Assembly (NCBI RefSeq): GCF_001029505.1
Contig: NZ_LEKH01000004.1
Span: 13,230-77,229 of the forward strand
Source of the DNA: Rubrobacter aplysinae
GTDB taxonomy: Bacteria > Actinomycetota > Rubrobacteria > Rubrobacterales > Rubrobacteraceae
Reading direction: 5' to 3'
DNA: 64,000 bases
Shown here: piece by piece, positions 35,612-44,089 of the stretch
Layout of the letters: the number at the start of each line of letters is the position of its first letter
Position numbering within the stretch: the stretch's first letter is position 1
Made by a program: the position numbers and the translations under genes
Notes under the pieces: model-generated
Databases searched by the model: none
Told to the model about the DNA's origin: nothing
Seen by the model: only the letters and a program-made list of their open reading frames with translations

Positions 35612-36298
35612 CTAGTATCTTCCCGCGTAAACCTTGAGGATGCCCAGGTCCGCGACGTGGATGCGGCGTTCCGAGAGCCATATGGCCCCTTCCTCCCTTA
35701 GCTCCCCCAGGGCCCGGGTCAAGGCGGGCCGCTCACAGCCAACCATCGTCGCCAGGATCTGGTGCGTGTAATGGGTGGGTATCATGGAATCCCCGTCTTT
35801 GGGCACTCCCTCGTCCTCCACCATGCGCACCAGGAGACACGCCAGGCGGGCGGGGATCTCCAGGAGGCCGATCTCCTCCAGCCTGTCCTCGTGGACGTTC
35901 AGGCGCCAGGCCAGAAGCTCCATTACCTTCACACCCACCTGCGGCCTGTCGGTGACTAGCGCCCTCAGGGTCTTGCGGCCCAGAATCGCCACCCGCGCGC
36001 TCTCCAGAGCCTGGGCATAAGACCCCTGCCTCAACCCCGCAAGAGCCGCTTCCCCGAAGAGCTGTCCGGGCTGGACCACGGAGATGGTGACTTCCCGGGC
36101 CTCTCTCAAGCGGTATATCCTCATCCGCCCCTCGAGGAGCACAAAGCAACTTTCGCCCCGATGCCAGGGTGAGTAGAAGAGCTGGCCCTTGGCGAGTCCC
36201 ATATCGGGTACCCTGCGCCCTAGATCCCGAAGATCCTCCTCCGAAAGCGGCACGAAGATCTCCGATTTGGATAGGAGGGTGTGATCCTCTGGCGGCAT
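35612..36298 (-). CDS. Crp/Fnr-family transcriptional regulator
   Basis: A 228-residue regulator. The cyclic-nucleotide-binding-type beta barrel spans about 12-125 (GESCFVLLEGRMRIYRL, GQLFGEAALAGL), followed by the dimer helix and a C-terminal winged helix (THQILATMVGCERPALTRAL, about 175-194, recognition helix). The phosphate-binding cassette is not the strict Crp R-x-S/T form, so the effector is uncertain; there is no Fnr-type Cys cluster at the N-terminus. ATG 36298 follows GGAGG. A palindromic element shared with another operon lies 115 bases upstream. Confidence 0.88.
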   Translation of the reverse strand: MPPEDHTLLSKSEIFVPLSEEDLRDLGRRVPDMGLAKGQLFYSPWHRGESCFVLLEGRMRIYRLREAREVTISVVQPGQLFGEAALAGLRQGSYAQALESARVAILGRKTLRALVTDRPQVGVKVMELLAWRLNVHEDRLEEIGLLEIPARLACLLVRMVEDEGVPKDGDSMIPTHYTHQILATMVGCERPALTRALGELREEGAIWLSERRIHVADLGILKVYAGRY

Positions 36299-36400
36299 AT
36301 ACGCCTCCGATCCCCTCCAGAGATCTTATCTGTTTACAATGCCGCGTACCGCCGACCCCACCCCCCGGGGCCACAAACCCGTTAACGGAATACCGACGAC

Positions 36401-36438
36401 TCAATGACTATCGTATCTTACGATACAGGAAGGCCCAT
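36401..36438. promoter_or_regulatory. Shared palindromic element, copy 1 (upstream of the Crp-family gene)
   Basis: The core GTATCTTACGATAC (36413-36426) is an inverted repeat GTATC-N4-GATAC. It is flanked by TCAATGA on the left and AAGGCCCAT on the right. Copy 2 at 38752-38788 has the same core and both flanks with few changes, in the same orientation and at a similar distance upstream of a minus-strand regulator gene. This suggests a regulator binding site; the protein is unknown. The remainder of the gap 36299-36736 shows nothing else clear. Confidence 0.6.
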
Positions 36439-36736
36439 GACCACGGTATAGCTCTCAACTAGTATCTGGTGGCTGGAGCAGAAAAAGAGGGCACTCCAGA
36501 GGCTCGAAGCCCCGGGTTTCTTTTCTCCCGCCGGGCTTCTGCTCCCTAACTGCCAGACCCGGGAGACTGGGGCCACGGTCCCGAGAGTGGGCTGCGAGTA
36601 GCGGCGAGGGATATCGCGAGCCGCGGGCTCAGAGGGGAAGGTCCGACATGGCCAGAGATCGGCCAATGTGACGGTACCTGGAAGAGGTCTGGAAAGACTC
36701 GAAGAGAGGGGCTGAGAGCTGGGACCGGTAAAGTAT

Positions 36737-37036
36737 GTGAACCTGCCACCGGTGGTCGCGGAGTTCGGCCCGTACCGGCTCGCGCTCCGCTGCCGTGACG
36801 GCGAGACCAGCGAAGGCCTGTTCGAGGCACGCGTCATGCACGATGGTGAGGAGCGCTGGTCGCTGCTTGTCTGGGGCGTTCCGACCCCGGAGGAGGTAGA
36901 GACACTGCTGGAGAGCCACGGCCTCGCGCCGGATGGCTCCCCCTCCAGTGCGGCCGCCGACCCCGGAGGGCTCCGGGACAGGCTCCTACCGCCTGTGGTG
37001 TACGCGGAAGACTCGCTTAATAGAGGCACCCGGTAA
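36737..37036 (+). CDS. Small hypothetical protein
   Basis: A 99-residue acidic protein I do not recognise. The first about 65 residues look like a small beta-rich domain (VVAEFGPYRLALRCRDG, EARVMHDGEERWSLLVWG), followed by a short helix and a Pro/Gly/Ser-rich tail. The start GTG 36737 lacks a clear Shine-Dalgarno, so the coordinate is uncertain. Codon pattern and amino acid composition favour it over the antisense frame. It is the only plus-strand gene in a block of small minus-strand genes and converges on the 37077-37499 gene. Confidence 0.5.
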   Translation: MNLPPVVAEFGPYRLALRCRDGETSEGLFEARVMHDGEERWSLLVWGVPTPEEVETLLESHGLAPDGSPSSAAADPGGLRDRLLPPVVYAEDSLNRGTR

Positions 37037-37076
37037 GGTTCCCCGGGTAGACTTCCGAGAGAAGGACCGAAAAATC

Positions 37077-37499
37077 CTATCCCGAAGCGCCAGCGCGTAT
37101 CCGCCGGGGATGGCTCTGGTAGACCTCCTCGCGGACCCGGTCCATGCGCGCCGCAAGCCAGGCTGCCCGGTCAGATTCGGCCTCCAGCCTCGCCGGCACG
37201 TCTCCGGCGGTAAGCTCGTCCACGTGTTTGTAGCGGGCCTCTTCGCCCTGTCCGAGCTCCACCAGGCCTTCCTGAGCCCGGCGTTGTTCCTCCTCGACCA
37301 TCCGCCCCAGCTCCTCGCCGGACTCCTCGGGTAGCACCACGATCAGCAGACGCGCGAGCTGACCGTTCCGGCGGGCCTCGATCTCGCGGCGCTGTTTCTC
37401 GATGAACTGCTCCCAGCCACTATCTCTGGGCTTCGGCCCCTGCGGCGATCCGATTCTTGTATTGAGTTTCTCCCTATTCTCTATTTCCTCTCTATTCAA
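37077..37499 (-). CDS. Hypothetical charged, coiled-coil-like protein
   Basis: A 140-residue highly charged protein, mostly helical: long Glu/Arg/Gln runs (EQFIEKQRREIEARRNG, GRMVEEEQRRAQEGL) suggest a coiled coil, interrupted by one hydrophobic strand (LARLLIVVLPEE). No family recognised. TTG 37499 with GGAGGAGG nine bases upstream is preferred over the longer frame to 37571. It is the distal gene of a leftward set (XRE regulator, Cys-rich protein, 37635-38036 gene, this one). Confidence 0.55.
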   Translation of the reverse strand: MNREEIENREKLNTRIGSPQGPKPRDSGWEQFIEKQRREIEARRNGQLARLLIVVLPEESGEELGRMVEEEQRRAQEGLVELGQGEEARYKHVDELTAGDVPARLEAESDRAAWLAARMDRVREEVYQSHPRRIRAGASG

Positions 37500-37634
37500 C
37501 GCGCAGGTCCTCCTCCGGTCACGGCGCCCGGTGATGGTCCCGGGTGCTCCTGCAGGCTTCTGGAACTGCAACTGACTTCATGGTGGAGTCTGACCGCCCC
37601 GGCGACTCATGGCCTCGTCTTCGGCGCGGGCGGA

Positions 37635-38036
37635 CTACGCCCGGCCCCTGCCGAGCACGAGGTCCACGAACTCCCCTGTGCAAATGCTGGCGAGCTCCGG
37701 CCCGTACCGGAGCCCGGAGCCGGATGGCGGGTTGAAGACCACCCGGTCTACATCCGAGAGGCCGTCGAGCAGCAAGGAGACCAGCCTGGCCCGGGCCAGC
37801 CAGAGCGCCCCTGGAGCGCCGGGCAGATTCCGCGAAACATCTACTGGATCCTCCCGCAGGAAGCCCAGCGCCGCTTCCTCGCTACCGAATATGGGGAGCG
37901 TTTTGCCCCATTCCCACAGGTCCACGGTTAGCAGGCCGTCCCGCGGGCCGTCGGGGAGATCACCACTGCATATCACCCAGCAGGAGCCCTGCGAGCCCAG
38001 GCTCTCTATAGACGGCCTATCGCCCTGTTCCGCCAT
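37635..38036 (-). CDS. Hypothetical protein
   Basis: A 133-residue protein with predicted mixed alpha/beta fold: DGLLTVDLWEWGKTLPIFGS, then a helix, then DRVVFNPPSGSGLRYGPEL. The second half recalls the ends of SseB-like or similar small domains where a value is checked against a stored field, but I cannot assign a family. ATG 38036 has AAGGTG at a good distance. It follows the Cys-rich protein by 36 bases and is probably in the same leftward operon. Confidence 0.55.
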   Translation of the reverse strand: MAEQGDRPSIESLGSQGSCWVICSGDLPDGPRDGLLTVDLWEWGKTLPIFGSEEAALGFLREDPVDVSRNLPGAPGALWLARARLVSLLLDGLSDVDRVVFNPPSGSGLRYGPELASICTGEFVDLVLGRGRA

Positions 38037-38072
38037 CGAGGGTTCACCTTCCCCGGCCGCCGGAGCCTCCGA

Positions 38073-38315
38073 TCAGCTCCTCCGGCGGCGCGGCCTGTAG
38101 GCGCTGTAGGCGTAGTGGGCCCGCGCCGCGCCCGGGGACACCGGCGCGATCCGGCCAGCCTCGCCGGATCGGATCGACTCCAGAGCCTCCAGGCTGTCGG
38201 CGCCCACCGGCCCGAGTAGCCCGCAGCACAGGCAGTGGGCCCGCCATCCTCCGCCTTCGACCGCGTTCACGACCACCGGAGAGGTGTGGCTGCATATCGT
38301 GTGCTGAGATACCAA
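38073..38315 (-). CDS. Small Cys/His-rich protein (possible zinc ribbon)
   Basis: An 80-residue protein with TICSHTSPVVV and AHCLCCGLLGPVG, giving C-x-H and C-x-C-C patterns about 18 residues apart that could bind one metal ion. The C-terminus is basic (YRPRRRRS). TTG 38315 follows GAGGAG. It lies between the XRE regulator and the 133-residue gene in the same direction. Function unknown; a DNA/RNA-binding accessory is a guess from the basic tail. Confidence 0.55.
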   Translation of the reverse strand: MVSQHTICSHTSPVVVNAVEGGGWRAHCLCCGLLGPVGADSLEALESIRSGEAGRIAPVSPGAARAHYAYSAYRPRRRRS

Positions 38316-38377
38316 TCGTTATCTCCTCGCGAGTCTTCCGGGGTGAGTAGTTTCGTCAAAACGCCGAAAAAGGGCAC

Positions 38378-38629
38378 TCAGGCCGAGCCCTCCCGGCCAT
38401 TCCAGACCAGTGGATCCGGACTCCACTCGATTACGGTGTGGGTCGGAAGCCCCAGGGCCCCCGCGATCCCCCTGAGAGTCGTCAGGGGCGGTACATAGCC
38501 CTGCTCCTCTAGCATCGTCAGGCTGTAGGCGTCTACCCCGCTCTCGAGCGCCAGCTCCGCGACGGTCAGGTTCGCCTCTTCCCTGGCCTTCCTCAGCTTC
38601 TCCGTGTCTACGCCGTATGCGTGGTCCAT
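38378..38629 (-). CDS. XRE-family helix-turn-helix regulator
   Basis: An 83-residue single-domain HTH protein: TEKLRKAREEANLTVAELAL, ESGVDAYSLTMLEEQGY and LTTLRGIAGALGLPTHTVIE cover the five-helix Cro/C1 fold. ATG 38629 has GGAGGAG five bases upstream; the longer frame to 38719 is rejected. It probably leads a leftward operon of small genes. A palindromic element shared with the Crp-family gene lies 120-160 bases upstream. Confidence 0.85.
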   Translation of the reverse strand: MDHAYGVDTEKLRKAREEANLTVAELALESGVDAYSLTMLEEQGYVPPLTTLRGIAGALGLPTHTVIEWSPDPLVWNGREGSA

Positions 38630-38751
38630 GCTACTCCTCCGTACTGAGCCGTAGCCGATCCGTTCATCGCGGACTCTTGCGGAGGCTGGAGCTCGACGAG
38701 AACTCCACTCCGCTCCCATGTGTCCGGCACCCTGGAAAATAGTAATCTAGT

Positions 38752-38788
38752 TCACTGAAATCTGTATCGTGCGATACCAAAGCCCCAT
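38752..38788. promoter_or_regulatory. Shared palindromic element, copy 2 (upstream of the XRE gene)
   Basis: The core GTATCGTGCGATAC (38764-38777) has perfect GTATCG/CGATAC arms around TG. It is flanked by TCACTGA and AAAGCCCCAT, matching copy 1 at 36401-36438. Confidence 0.6.
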
Positions 38789-38883
38789 TCTCCGAGAATG
38801 CCCGGGGCCCATGGAGTCGTACTGGAGGGGTAGCCCCGAGCCTGCGGAATCCTTGCAGGCGGCGTCGAGTGGCGCCGGGTTCG

Positions 38884-40080
38884 CTAGACGGTGCTCCAGC
38901 GTCCGATAGCCCGCCGGCAGTCCTCGACTCCGGGTACGAGCGCGACCCGCACGTAGCCTCCGCCGCCCGCTCCGAAGGCGCTGCCCGGCGCGACCACGAT
39001 ACCCTCCTCGAGGAGCCGCAGGGCGTAGGCCTCGTCGTCTGCGGTATACCGGTCCGGCACCTCGACCCAGAGGTAGAAGCTCGACTCGGTGGGCAGGAAC
39101 CCGATCCCGGCGCTCGTGAAGAACTCCTTGAATAGCGCCCGCTTCTCGCCGAAGATGCGCCGGCGCTCCTCTGCGTGGGCGTCGTCGGACCAGGCCTCTC
39201 GTGCCGCCGCCTGCACGAACGGGGGGGTCGCCGCCCCGACGGCGGGCCGCAGCTTCTTCATCGCGGAGACGAGCTCGGCGTCCCCGGCCATCATCGCCGT
39301 GCGGTAGCCGGTCATGCCGCTGCGCTTGGAGAGGGAGCAGAAGGCGAGCGTCCTCTCCCGGGTAAACTCAAGTATGGAGGGCGGCGGCTCGCCGGAGTAG
39401 ACGTCGTTGTAGCACTCGTCGCTGAACAGCAGGATGTCGTGGTTGCCACAGAACTCCGCCACCTCTCCGAGATACTCGCGGGTCGCCGGCGCGCCGGTGG
39501 GGTTGTGGGGGTAGTTGATCCACAGTACCCGCGTCTTCTCGGGGTCTATCTTCTCTACCGGCAGGAGAAAGCCGTCCTCGCCGCGCAGCTGTACCGGGAG
39601 CGGCTCGCCGCCGGAGTAGCGCGCGCCGCGCTCGTACACCGGGTAGCCGGGGGTGCCGTAGGCGACGCCGCGCCGGGCGTGAGAGTGGTGTAAGAAGGCG
39701 AAGTGGGCGTGGAAGATCGCCTCCTTCGAGCCGTTGGCCGGTAGCGCCTCGGTCTCCGGGTCGAGCAGGACGCCGTGCCGGCGCTCCATCCAGCCCGCGA
39801 ACGCCTCGCGCAGCTCCCGGCTCCCGGCCACGCTCGGGTAGCGGCTCACCTGGGGCACGGCCTCTATGAGCGCCCGGCGGATGTTCTCGCCGGTCGGCTC
39901 CCTCGGGTCCCCGGTGCCGAAGTCGTAGAGCGTCGCCCCGTGCCCCTCCAGCTCTTGGCGGCGCTCGTCCAGCTTTAGCAGGGGGTACGAGCCGCCCTCC
40001 TCCAGCACGGGGTTCAGGACGAGCGGCCGACGCTCCCGCACCTCGTTCTGGCTGGTTTTTACCTCGACTTTCTCGGACAT
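38884..40080 (-). CDS. dapC: Succinyldiaminopimelate transaminase (class I/II aminotransferase)
   Basis: A 398-residue PLP aminotransferase of fold type I. The PLP lysine is in FCSLSKRSGMTGYR, with the cofactor-binding YPHNPTGAPA and LFSDECYNDVY. It is closest in character to actinobacterial DapC, which converts N-succinyl-2-amino-6-oxopimelate using glutamate. Proximity to dapD, dapE and lysA supports this; a general aspartate/alanine aminotransferase is the alternative. ATG 40080 has CGGAG upstream. It is divergent from lysA, sharing a 199-base promoter region. Confidence 0.82.
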   Translation of the reverse strand: MSEKVEVKTSQNEVRERRPLVLNPVLEEGGSYPLLKLDERRQELEGHGATLYDFGTGDPREPTGENIRRALIEAVPQVSRYPSVAGSRELREAFAGWMERRHGVLLDPETEALPANGSKEAIFHAHFAFLHHSHARRGVAYGTPGYPVYERGARYSGGEPLPVQLRGEDGFLLPVEKIDPEKTRVLWINYPHNPTGAPATREYLGEVAEFCGNHDILLFSDECYNDVYSGEPPPSILEFTRERTLAFCSLSKRSGMTGYRTAMMAGDAELVSAMKKLRPAVGAATPPFVQAAAREAWSDDAHAEERRRIFGEKRALFKEFFTSAGIGFLPTESSFYLWVEVPDRYTADDEAYALRLLEEGIVVAPGSAFGAGGGGYVRVALVPGVEDCRRAIGRWSTV

Positions 40081-40235
40081 GCGGCGTCTCCGGGTGGCAA
40101 TTATCTGGACACTGTCTCAGACACCTGGTGGGCCTGACTTTTCGCCCCGCCGGGGAGTATAGTCCATATAGAGCAAGGGTAGAGCAAGGACCGAGGCCGA
40201 GGCCGTAACCGGGAAGTTCGGAACAGTTTACAGCA

Positions 40236-40259
40236 GTTCAGAGGTTCAGAGGTTCAGAG
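40236..40259 (+). repeat. Three tandem copies of GTTCAGAG before lysA
   Basis: GTTCAGAG occurs three times without change (40236-40243, 40244-40251, 40252-40259), ending about 20 bases before the lysA start, just before its GGAGGAGG. Confidence 0.95.
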
Positions 40260-40279
40260 CAGTACGGAGGAGGATTGTC

Positions 40280-41530
40280 TTGGAGGAGTTTGGTTACAGG
40301 GGCGGGGAGCTCTACTGTGAGGGGGTTGCGCTATCGGAGATAGCCCGCGGCGTCGGGACCCCCGCATACGTGTACAGCCGCGCCGCGCTCGAAGGGGCTT
40401 ACCGGGAGCTTGATGAGGCTTTTTCGGGCCTGGATCATCTGGTGTGTTTCGCGGTAAAGGCGAATGGCAATCTGGCCGTGTTGCGGACCCTGGCCTCGCT
40501 CGGGGCCGGGGCGGACATCGTCTCCGGCGGCGAGCTGTACCGGGCGGTGCGCGCCGGGTTCGATCCGAAAAAGATAGTCTTCGCCGGGGTCGGCAAGACC
40601 GGCGAGGAGCTTACGAGCGGGCTCGGGGAGCGGATACTCACGTTCAACGTGGAGTCCGCCGCCGAGCTCGAGCAGCTGAACGAGACCGCCGCGCGTTACG
40701 GCAAGAAGGCCCGCGTCTCGCTGCGCGTCAATCCCGATGTGGATGCCGAGAGCCACCCGGCGATCTCCACCGGAAACGAGGACAGCAAGTTCGGCGTCCC
40801 GCTCGCGGAGGCCGCCGCGCTCGCGGACCACGCCGCCGGGCTGCGCTGCGTCGAGCTCGTCGGCGTCCACCAGCACATCGGCAGCCAGATGACCAGGCTG
40901 GATCCCCTGGTCAACTCCTTGAAGAAGACGACGGACCTCGTGGCCGAGCTGAAGAGCCGGGGGCACGAGATCCGGTACTTCAACATGGGCGGCGGGCTCG
41001 GGATCCGCTATAACGACGAGAACGTCCCGGGTCCCCGCGAGCTGGTGGAGGCCGCCCGGCCCTACCTGGAATCCACCGGCGCGACCATCATCTGCGAGAT
41101 GGGCCGCTACATGGCGGGCAACGCCGGGGCCATGCTCACGAGCGTCGTCTACCGCAAGCGCAGCGGCCACAAGAGCTTCCTCGTCGCCGACGCCGGAATG
41201 AACGACCTCCTGCGCCCGAGTCTCTACGACGCGTACCACGAGATCCGGGCCCTCAAGGAGGACACACCCCCGACCACCGCCGACCTCGTGGGCCCGGTCT
41301 GCGAGAGCGGCGACTTCCTGGCCCAGGGCCGCGAGCTGCCCGACGCCGCCGAAGGCGACGCCCTGGCCGTGATGAGCGCCGGGGCCTACGGCTTCGCCAT
41401 GTCCTCGAACTACAACTCCCGCCCGCGCCCGGCGGAGGTGATGGTGAGCGGCGACCGCTGGGCCGTCGTCCGGGAGCGCGAGCACAACGCGGACCTCGTA
41501 AAAGGCGAGCTGGTCCCGGCGTTCTTGTAG
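40280..41530 (+). CDS. lysA: Diaminopimelate decarboxylase
   Basis: A fold type III PLP enzyme making lysine from meso-DAP. The PLP Lys is in VCFAVKANGNLAVL, and HQHIGSQ, MGGGLGIRY and GPVCESGDFLA are family motifs. The usual E-P-G-R phosphate-binding motif reads CEMGRYMAGNAG here, a Pro to Met change. It has 416 residues. TTG 40280 has GGAGGAGG upstream. It is divergent from dapC. Confidence 0.95.
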   Translation: MEEFGYRGGELYCEGVALSEIARGVGTPAYVYSRAALEGAYRELDEAFSGLDHLVCFAVKANGNLAVLRTLASLGAGADIVSGGELYRAVRAGFDPKKIVFAGVGKTGEELTSGLGERILTFNVESAAELEQLNETAARYGKKARVSLRVNPDVDAESHPAISTGNEDSKFGVPLAEAAALADHAAGLRCVELVGVHQHIGSQMTRLDPLVNSLKKTTDLVAELKSRGHEIRYFNMGGGLGIRYNDENVPGPRELVEAARPYLESTGATIICEMGRYMAGNAGAMLTSVVYRKRSGHKSFLVADAGMNDLLRPSLYDAYHEIRALKEDTPPTTADLVGPVCESGDFLAQGRELPDAAEGDALAVMSAGAYGFAMSSNYNSRPRPAEVMVSGDRWAVVREREHNADLVKGELVPAFL

Positions 41531-41616
41531 ACTCCGTCACGGCCTGACCGGCGGCGTGGTGTACGGTCTGACGGTGGGAGCGGCAGGCTACTCCGGGAGG
41601 AGTTGATGAAGGGCTG

Positions 41617-42399
41617 ATGGGCGAGGAGGTCGTGGCTCGCGCCGAGGGGCTCGTGAAGAGCTTTGGCTCCAAGGAGGTCGTTCGCGGCGTGGACCTGGAG
41701 GTGGCGCGCGGGTCTCTGTACGGCTTTCTGGGGCCTAACGGCGCGGGCAAGACGACCACGATAAGGATGCTCGCCGGGCTCGTGCGTCCGAGCGGCGGCC
41801 GGGCCGAAGTGGCGGGTATAGACGTGGTCCGCGACCCGCTGGAGGCAAAGCGCAGGATCGGGCTGGTCCCCGACGAGCCCCGGCTGTTCGAGAAGCTCAC
41901 CGCCCGGGAGTTCATGAGGTTCGTCGGACAGGTGTTTCGGATGGAGGCGAAGGAGATCGAGCGCCGCTCCGGGGACCTCCTCCAGATGTTCGGCCTCGCG
42001 GAGTCCGCCGATGAGCTTCTGGGGGGCTACTCGCACGGCATGAAGCAGAAGTGCGCCCTGGCCTCGGCGCTTTTGCACGAGCCCGAGGTGCTTTTCCTGG
42101 ACGAGCCGACGGTCGGGCTGGATCCGGCGAGCGCCCGCCTCATAAAGGACGTGCTGCGGCGGACGGTCGAGCGCGGCGGCACCGTGTTCATGGCGACCCA
42201 CATACTGGAGATCGCCGAGACTCTGTGTGACGGGCTGTGCATAGTGCAGGACGGCCGCGTCCTGGCGACGGGTACGGTCCCGGAGCTGCGTGAGACGGCG
42301 GGCGCCTCCGGGGGCAGCTCCCTAGAGGAGGTCTTCCTGGGGCTCACCGGGAGCGGCGGGAGCCGGGGGCTCGCGGGTTACCCGCGGGACGAGCGGTAG
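41617..42399 (+). CDS. ABC transporter ATP-binding protein (ABC-2 type exporter)
   Basis: A 260-residue ATPase subunit. Walker A GPNGAGKTTTIRML (about 38-51), signature region GGYSHGMKQKCALA, Walker B VLFLDEPTVGLDP, and the switch His in VFMATHILE. It pairs with the permease gene 21 bases downstream. The C-terminus after about residue 230 is a short Gly/Ser-rich tail. Substrate unknown; this architecture often exports drugs, lipids or peptides. Confidence 0.9.
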   Translation: MGEEVVARAEGLVKSFGSKEVVRGVDLEVARGSLYGFLGPNGAGKTTTIRMLAGLVRPSGGRAEVAGIDVVRDPLEAKRRIGLVPDEPRLFEKLTAREFMRFVGQVFRMEAKEIERRSGDLLQMFGLAESADELLGGYSHGMKQKCALASALLHEPEVLFLDEPTVGLDPASARLIKDVLRRTVERGGTVFMATHILEIAETLCDGLCIVQDGRVLATGTVPELRETAGASGGSSLEEVFLGLTGSGGSRGLAGYPRDER

Positions 42400-42420
42400 C
42401 GGGTAGAGGGTGGGCGTGAC

Positions 42421-44055
42421 GTGGGTGTGACGCGGCTGCTGCTCCGGCTGCGGCTGAAGACGGCCGTCAGGACGATCACGCGCGCCCGGCCCCAGCAGGC
42501 CTGGCAGTACGCTTTCGCCGGGGTGTCGGGGACCGGGATCTTCATCTTCGTCTTCGCCGTCTCGCGGGGGATCTTCGGCGCGCTCGCCGGGATCGAGGGT
42601 GGGGGAGAGCTCGCCGGGAGGGCGCTCGCCGGGGTGTACACGTTGCTCGCGGCCGCCCTGATCTTCATCGGTCTGGCGACCGCGCTGTACACGCTGTACC
42701 TCTCCAACGACCTCGACCTCTTCGCCTCTCTCCCGCTCGCGGAGCGCACGACGCTCGCCTACAAGTACTGGGAGACGCTGTTCGGGAACTTGTGGGTCTT
42801 TCTGGTCGCGGCGCTGCCGGTACTGCTCGCCTACGGCCCGGCGACCGGGGCATCCGCCTTCTACTATCCGGTGCTCGCAATCGTATCGTTGCTGGTGGTG
42901 ATGATTCCCACGGGGGTCTGCGTGCTGCTCGTGATGCCGCTGATGCGGCTCATCCCCGCCGGCAGGGCGAAGGAGCTCGTGGCCGCGCTGGGCGCGATCC
43001 TGGTCGCCCTCGGGTACGTCGGCTGGATACGGCTCTCCGGGAGCGGGCCGAACATCGGGGTCGGGGCCGGCCTCGAGGAGAGCCTGCGCGCCCTGGCTGA
43101 ATCCCCGGTGCTCGCCGTCCCGCCCGGTAGCTGGGCGGCGCAGGCTCTCACCGGCGCGGCGGCGCACGAGTGGGGGCGGTTGCTCGCCGGGATCGCGCCA
43201 CTGGCGGCGTTGGCCGTGGCAGCGTATCTCTCGTGTCTGTGGCTGGCCGGATGGGCCTACGCCACGGGCCGCGCCCGCGCGGCGGAGACCGGGGGGAAGG
43301 TGCGGAGCGTGCGCTGGCTGCCGCGCCTCTTCTCGTTCTTGCCGCCGGACGTCGGCGCGGTCGTGGTAAAAGATCTCGCCTCGCTCCCCCGCGACCTGCG
43401 GCGGCTCTCTGGAGCCGGTGTGCCCGTGATCATGGGCTTCGCCTTCGCCCTCTTCAACCCCGGCTCGGGGGCCGTGCCGCCCGGTCTGGAGAGCCTCGCA
43501 CCCTACCTGATAATCGGGGGATTCGCCGGGCTCTCGGCGATCTGGGGCACCGCGCAGGCCGTCGGGGGTGAAGGGCGGGCATACGCGGTCCTCGCCGCCC
43601 TCCCGCTTGGAGAGGGACGTATCCTGGCGGCGAAGTGGATCTCCACTCTCTCATTGTCGGCGGCGCTGGCGCTTCTCGGTTGCCTGGTGGTCTCTTTCGT
43701 CTCCGGCTTTAGCCTGCCGGGTTTTGCCGGGGGCCTGGCCGTGGGGATCATTGTCGGGGCGGTGATGGCGCTGTACGCCGTCGGATTCGTGGCCCTCTTT
43801 CCCCGTTTTGACTGGGAGAATCCGAACCAGGCGCTCACCCTGGCCGGGGGTCTGGCCGTGGGGCTGTGCCTCCTCGTCCTGATGGTGCTCGCCGGGGTCG
43901 CCGCCGGGGTTACCGTGCTACTGGACGGTGCGATGCCGTTCTGGGCCGCCGCCGGAGCCGGAGCGGGGCTCTGGCTCCTGATCTCGGCGGGAGCCGGTTA
44001 CGCCGTGGTCTCTGCGGGCTTCGCCAGCCTGAGCCGGATGGACTGGGACCTGTAG
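42421..44055 (+). CDS. ABC transporter permease, large ABC-2-like
   Basis: A 544-residue membrane protein with about 12 hydrophobic segments in two halves separated near residue 300 by a hydrophilic loop (GGKVRSVRWLPRLFSFLPP). LFASLPLAERTTLAYKYWETL matches the cytosolic coupling region of large ABC exporter permeases. The GTG start is close behind the ATPase gene. It forms a two-gene exporter operon; the substrate is not predictable. Confidence 0.8.
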   Translation: MGVTRLLLRLRLKTAVRTITRARPQQAWQYAFAGVSGTGIFIFVFAVSRGIFGALAGIEGGGELAGRALAGVYTLLAAALIFIGLATALYTLYLSNDLDLFASLPLAERTTLAYKYWETLFGNLWVFLVAALPVLLAYGPATGASAFYYPVLAIVSLLVVMIPTGVCVLLVMPLMRLIPAGRAKELVAALGAILVALGYVGWIRLSGSGPNIGVGAGLEESLRALAESPVLAVPPGSWAAQALTGAAAHEWGRLLAGIAPLAALAVAAYLSCLWLAGWAYATGRARAAETGGKVRSVRWLPRLFSFLPPDVGAVVVKDLASLPRDLRRLSGAGVPVIMGFAFALFNPGSGAVPPGLESLAPYLIIGGFAGLSAIWGTAQAVGGEGRAYAVLAALPLGEGRILAAKWISTLSLSAALALLGCLVVSFVSGFSLPGFAGGLAVGIIVGAVMALYAVGFVALFPRFDWENPNQALTLAGGLAVGLCLLVLMVLAGVAAGVTVLLDGAMPFWAAAGAGAGLWLLISAGAGYAVVSAGFASLSRMDWDL

Positions 44056-44058
44056 AGC

Positions 44059-44089
44059 CCGGGGGAGTGGCTTCTCTAGCCATCCCCGG
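44059..44089. terminator. Hairpin between convergent genes
   Basis: CCGGGG (44059-44064) pairs with CCCCGG (44084-44089), with an inner GGCT-TCTCT-AGCC stem. It lies right after the permease stop and overlaps the 3' end of the opposite gene, so it could end transcription in both directions. No T-tract. Confidence 0.45.

Noticed and set aside
35361-35681. 106-codon minus-strand frame near dapD
   Set aside because: Overlaps the Crp-family gene end and has no ribosome site or plausible composition.
40236-40259. Short direct repeats as a possible CRISPR array
   Set aside because: Units are 7-12 bp and contiguous with no spacers; no cas genes in the window.
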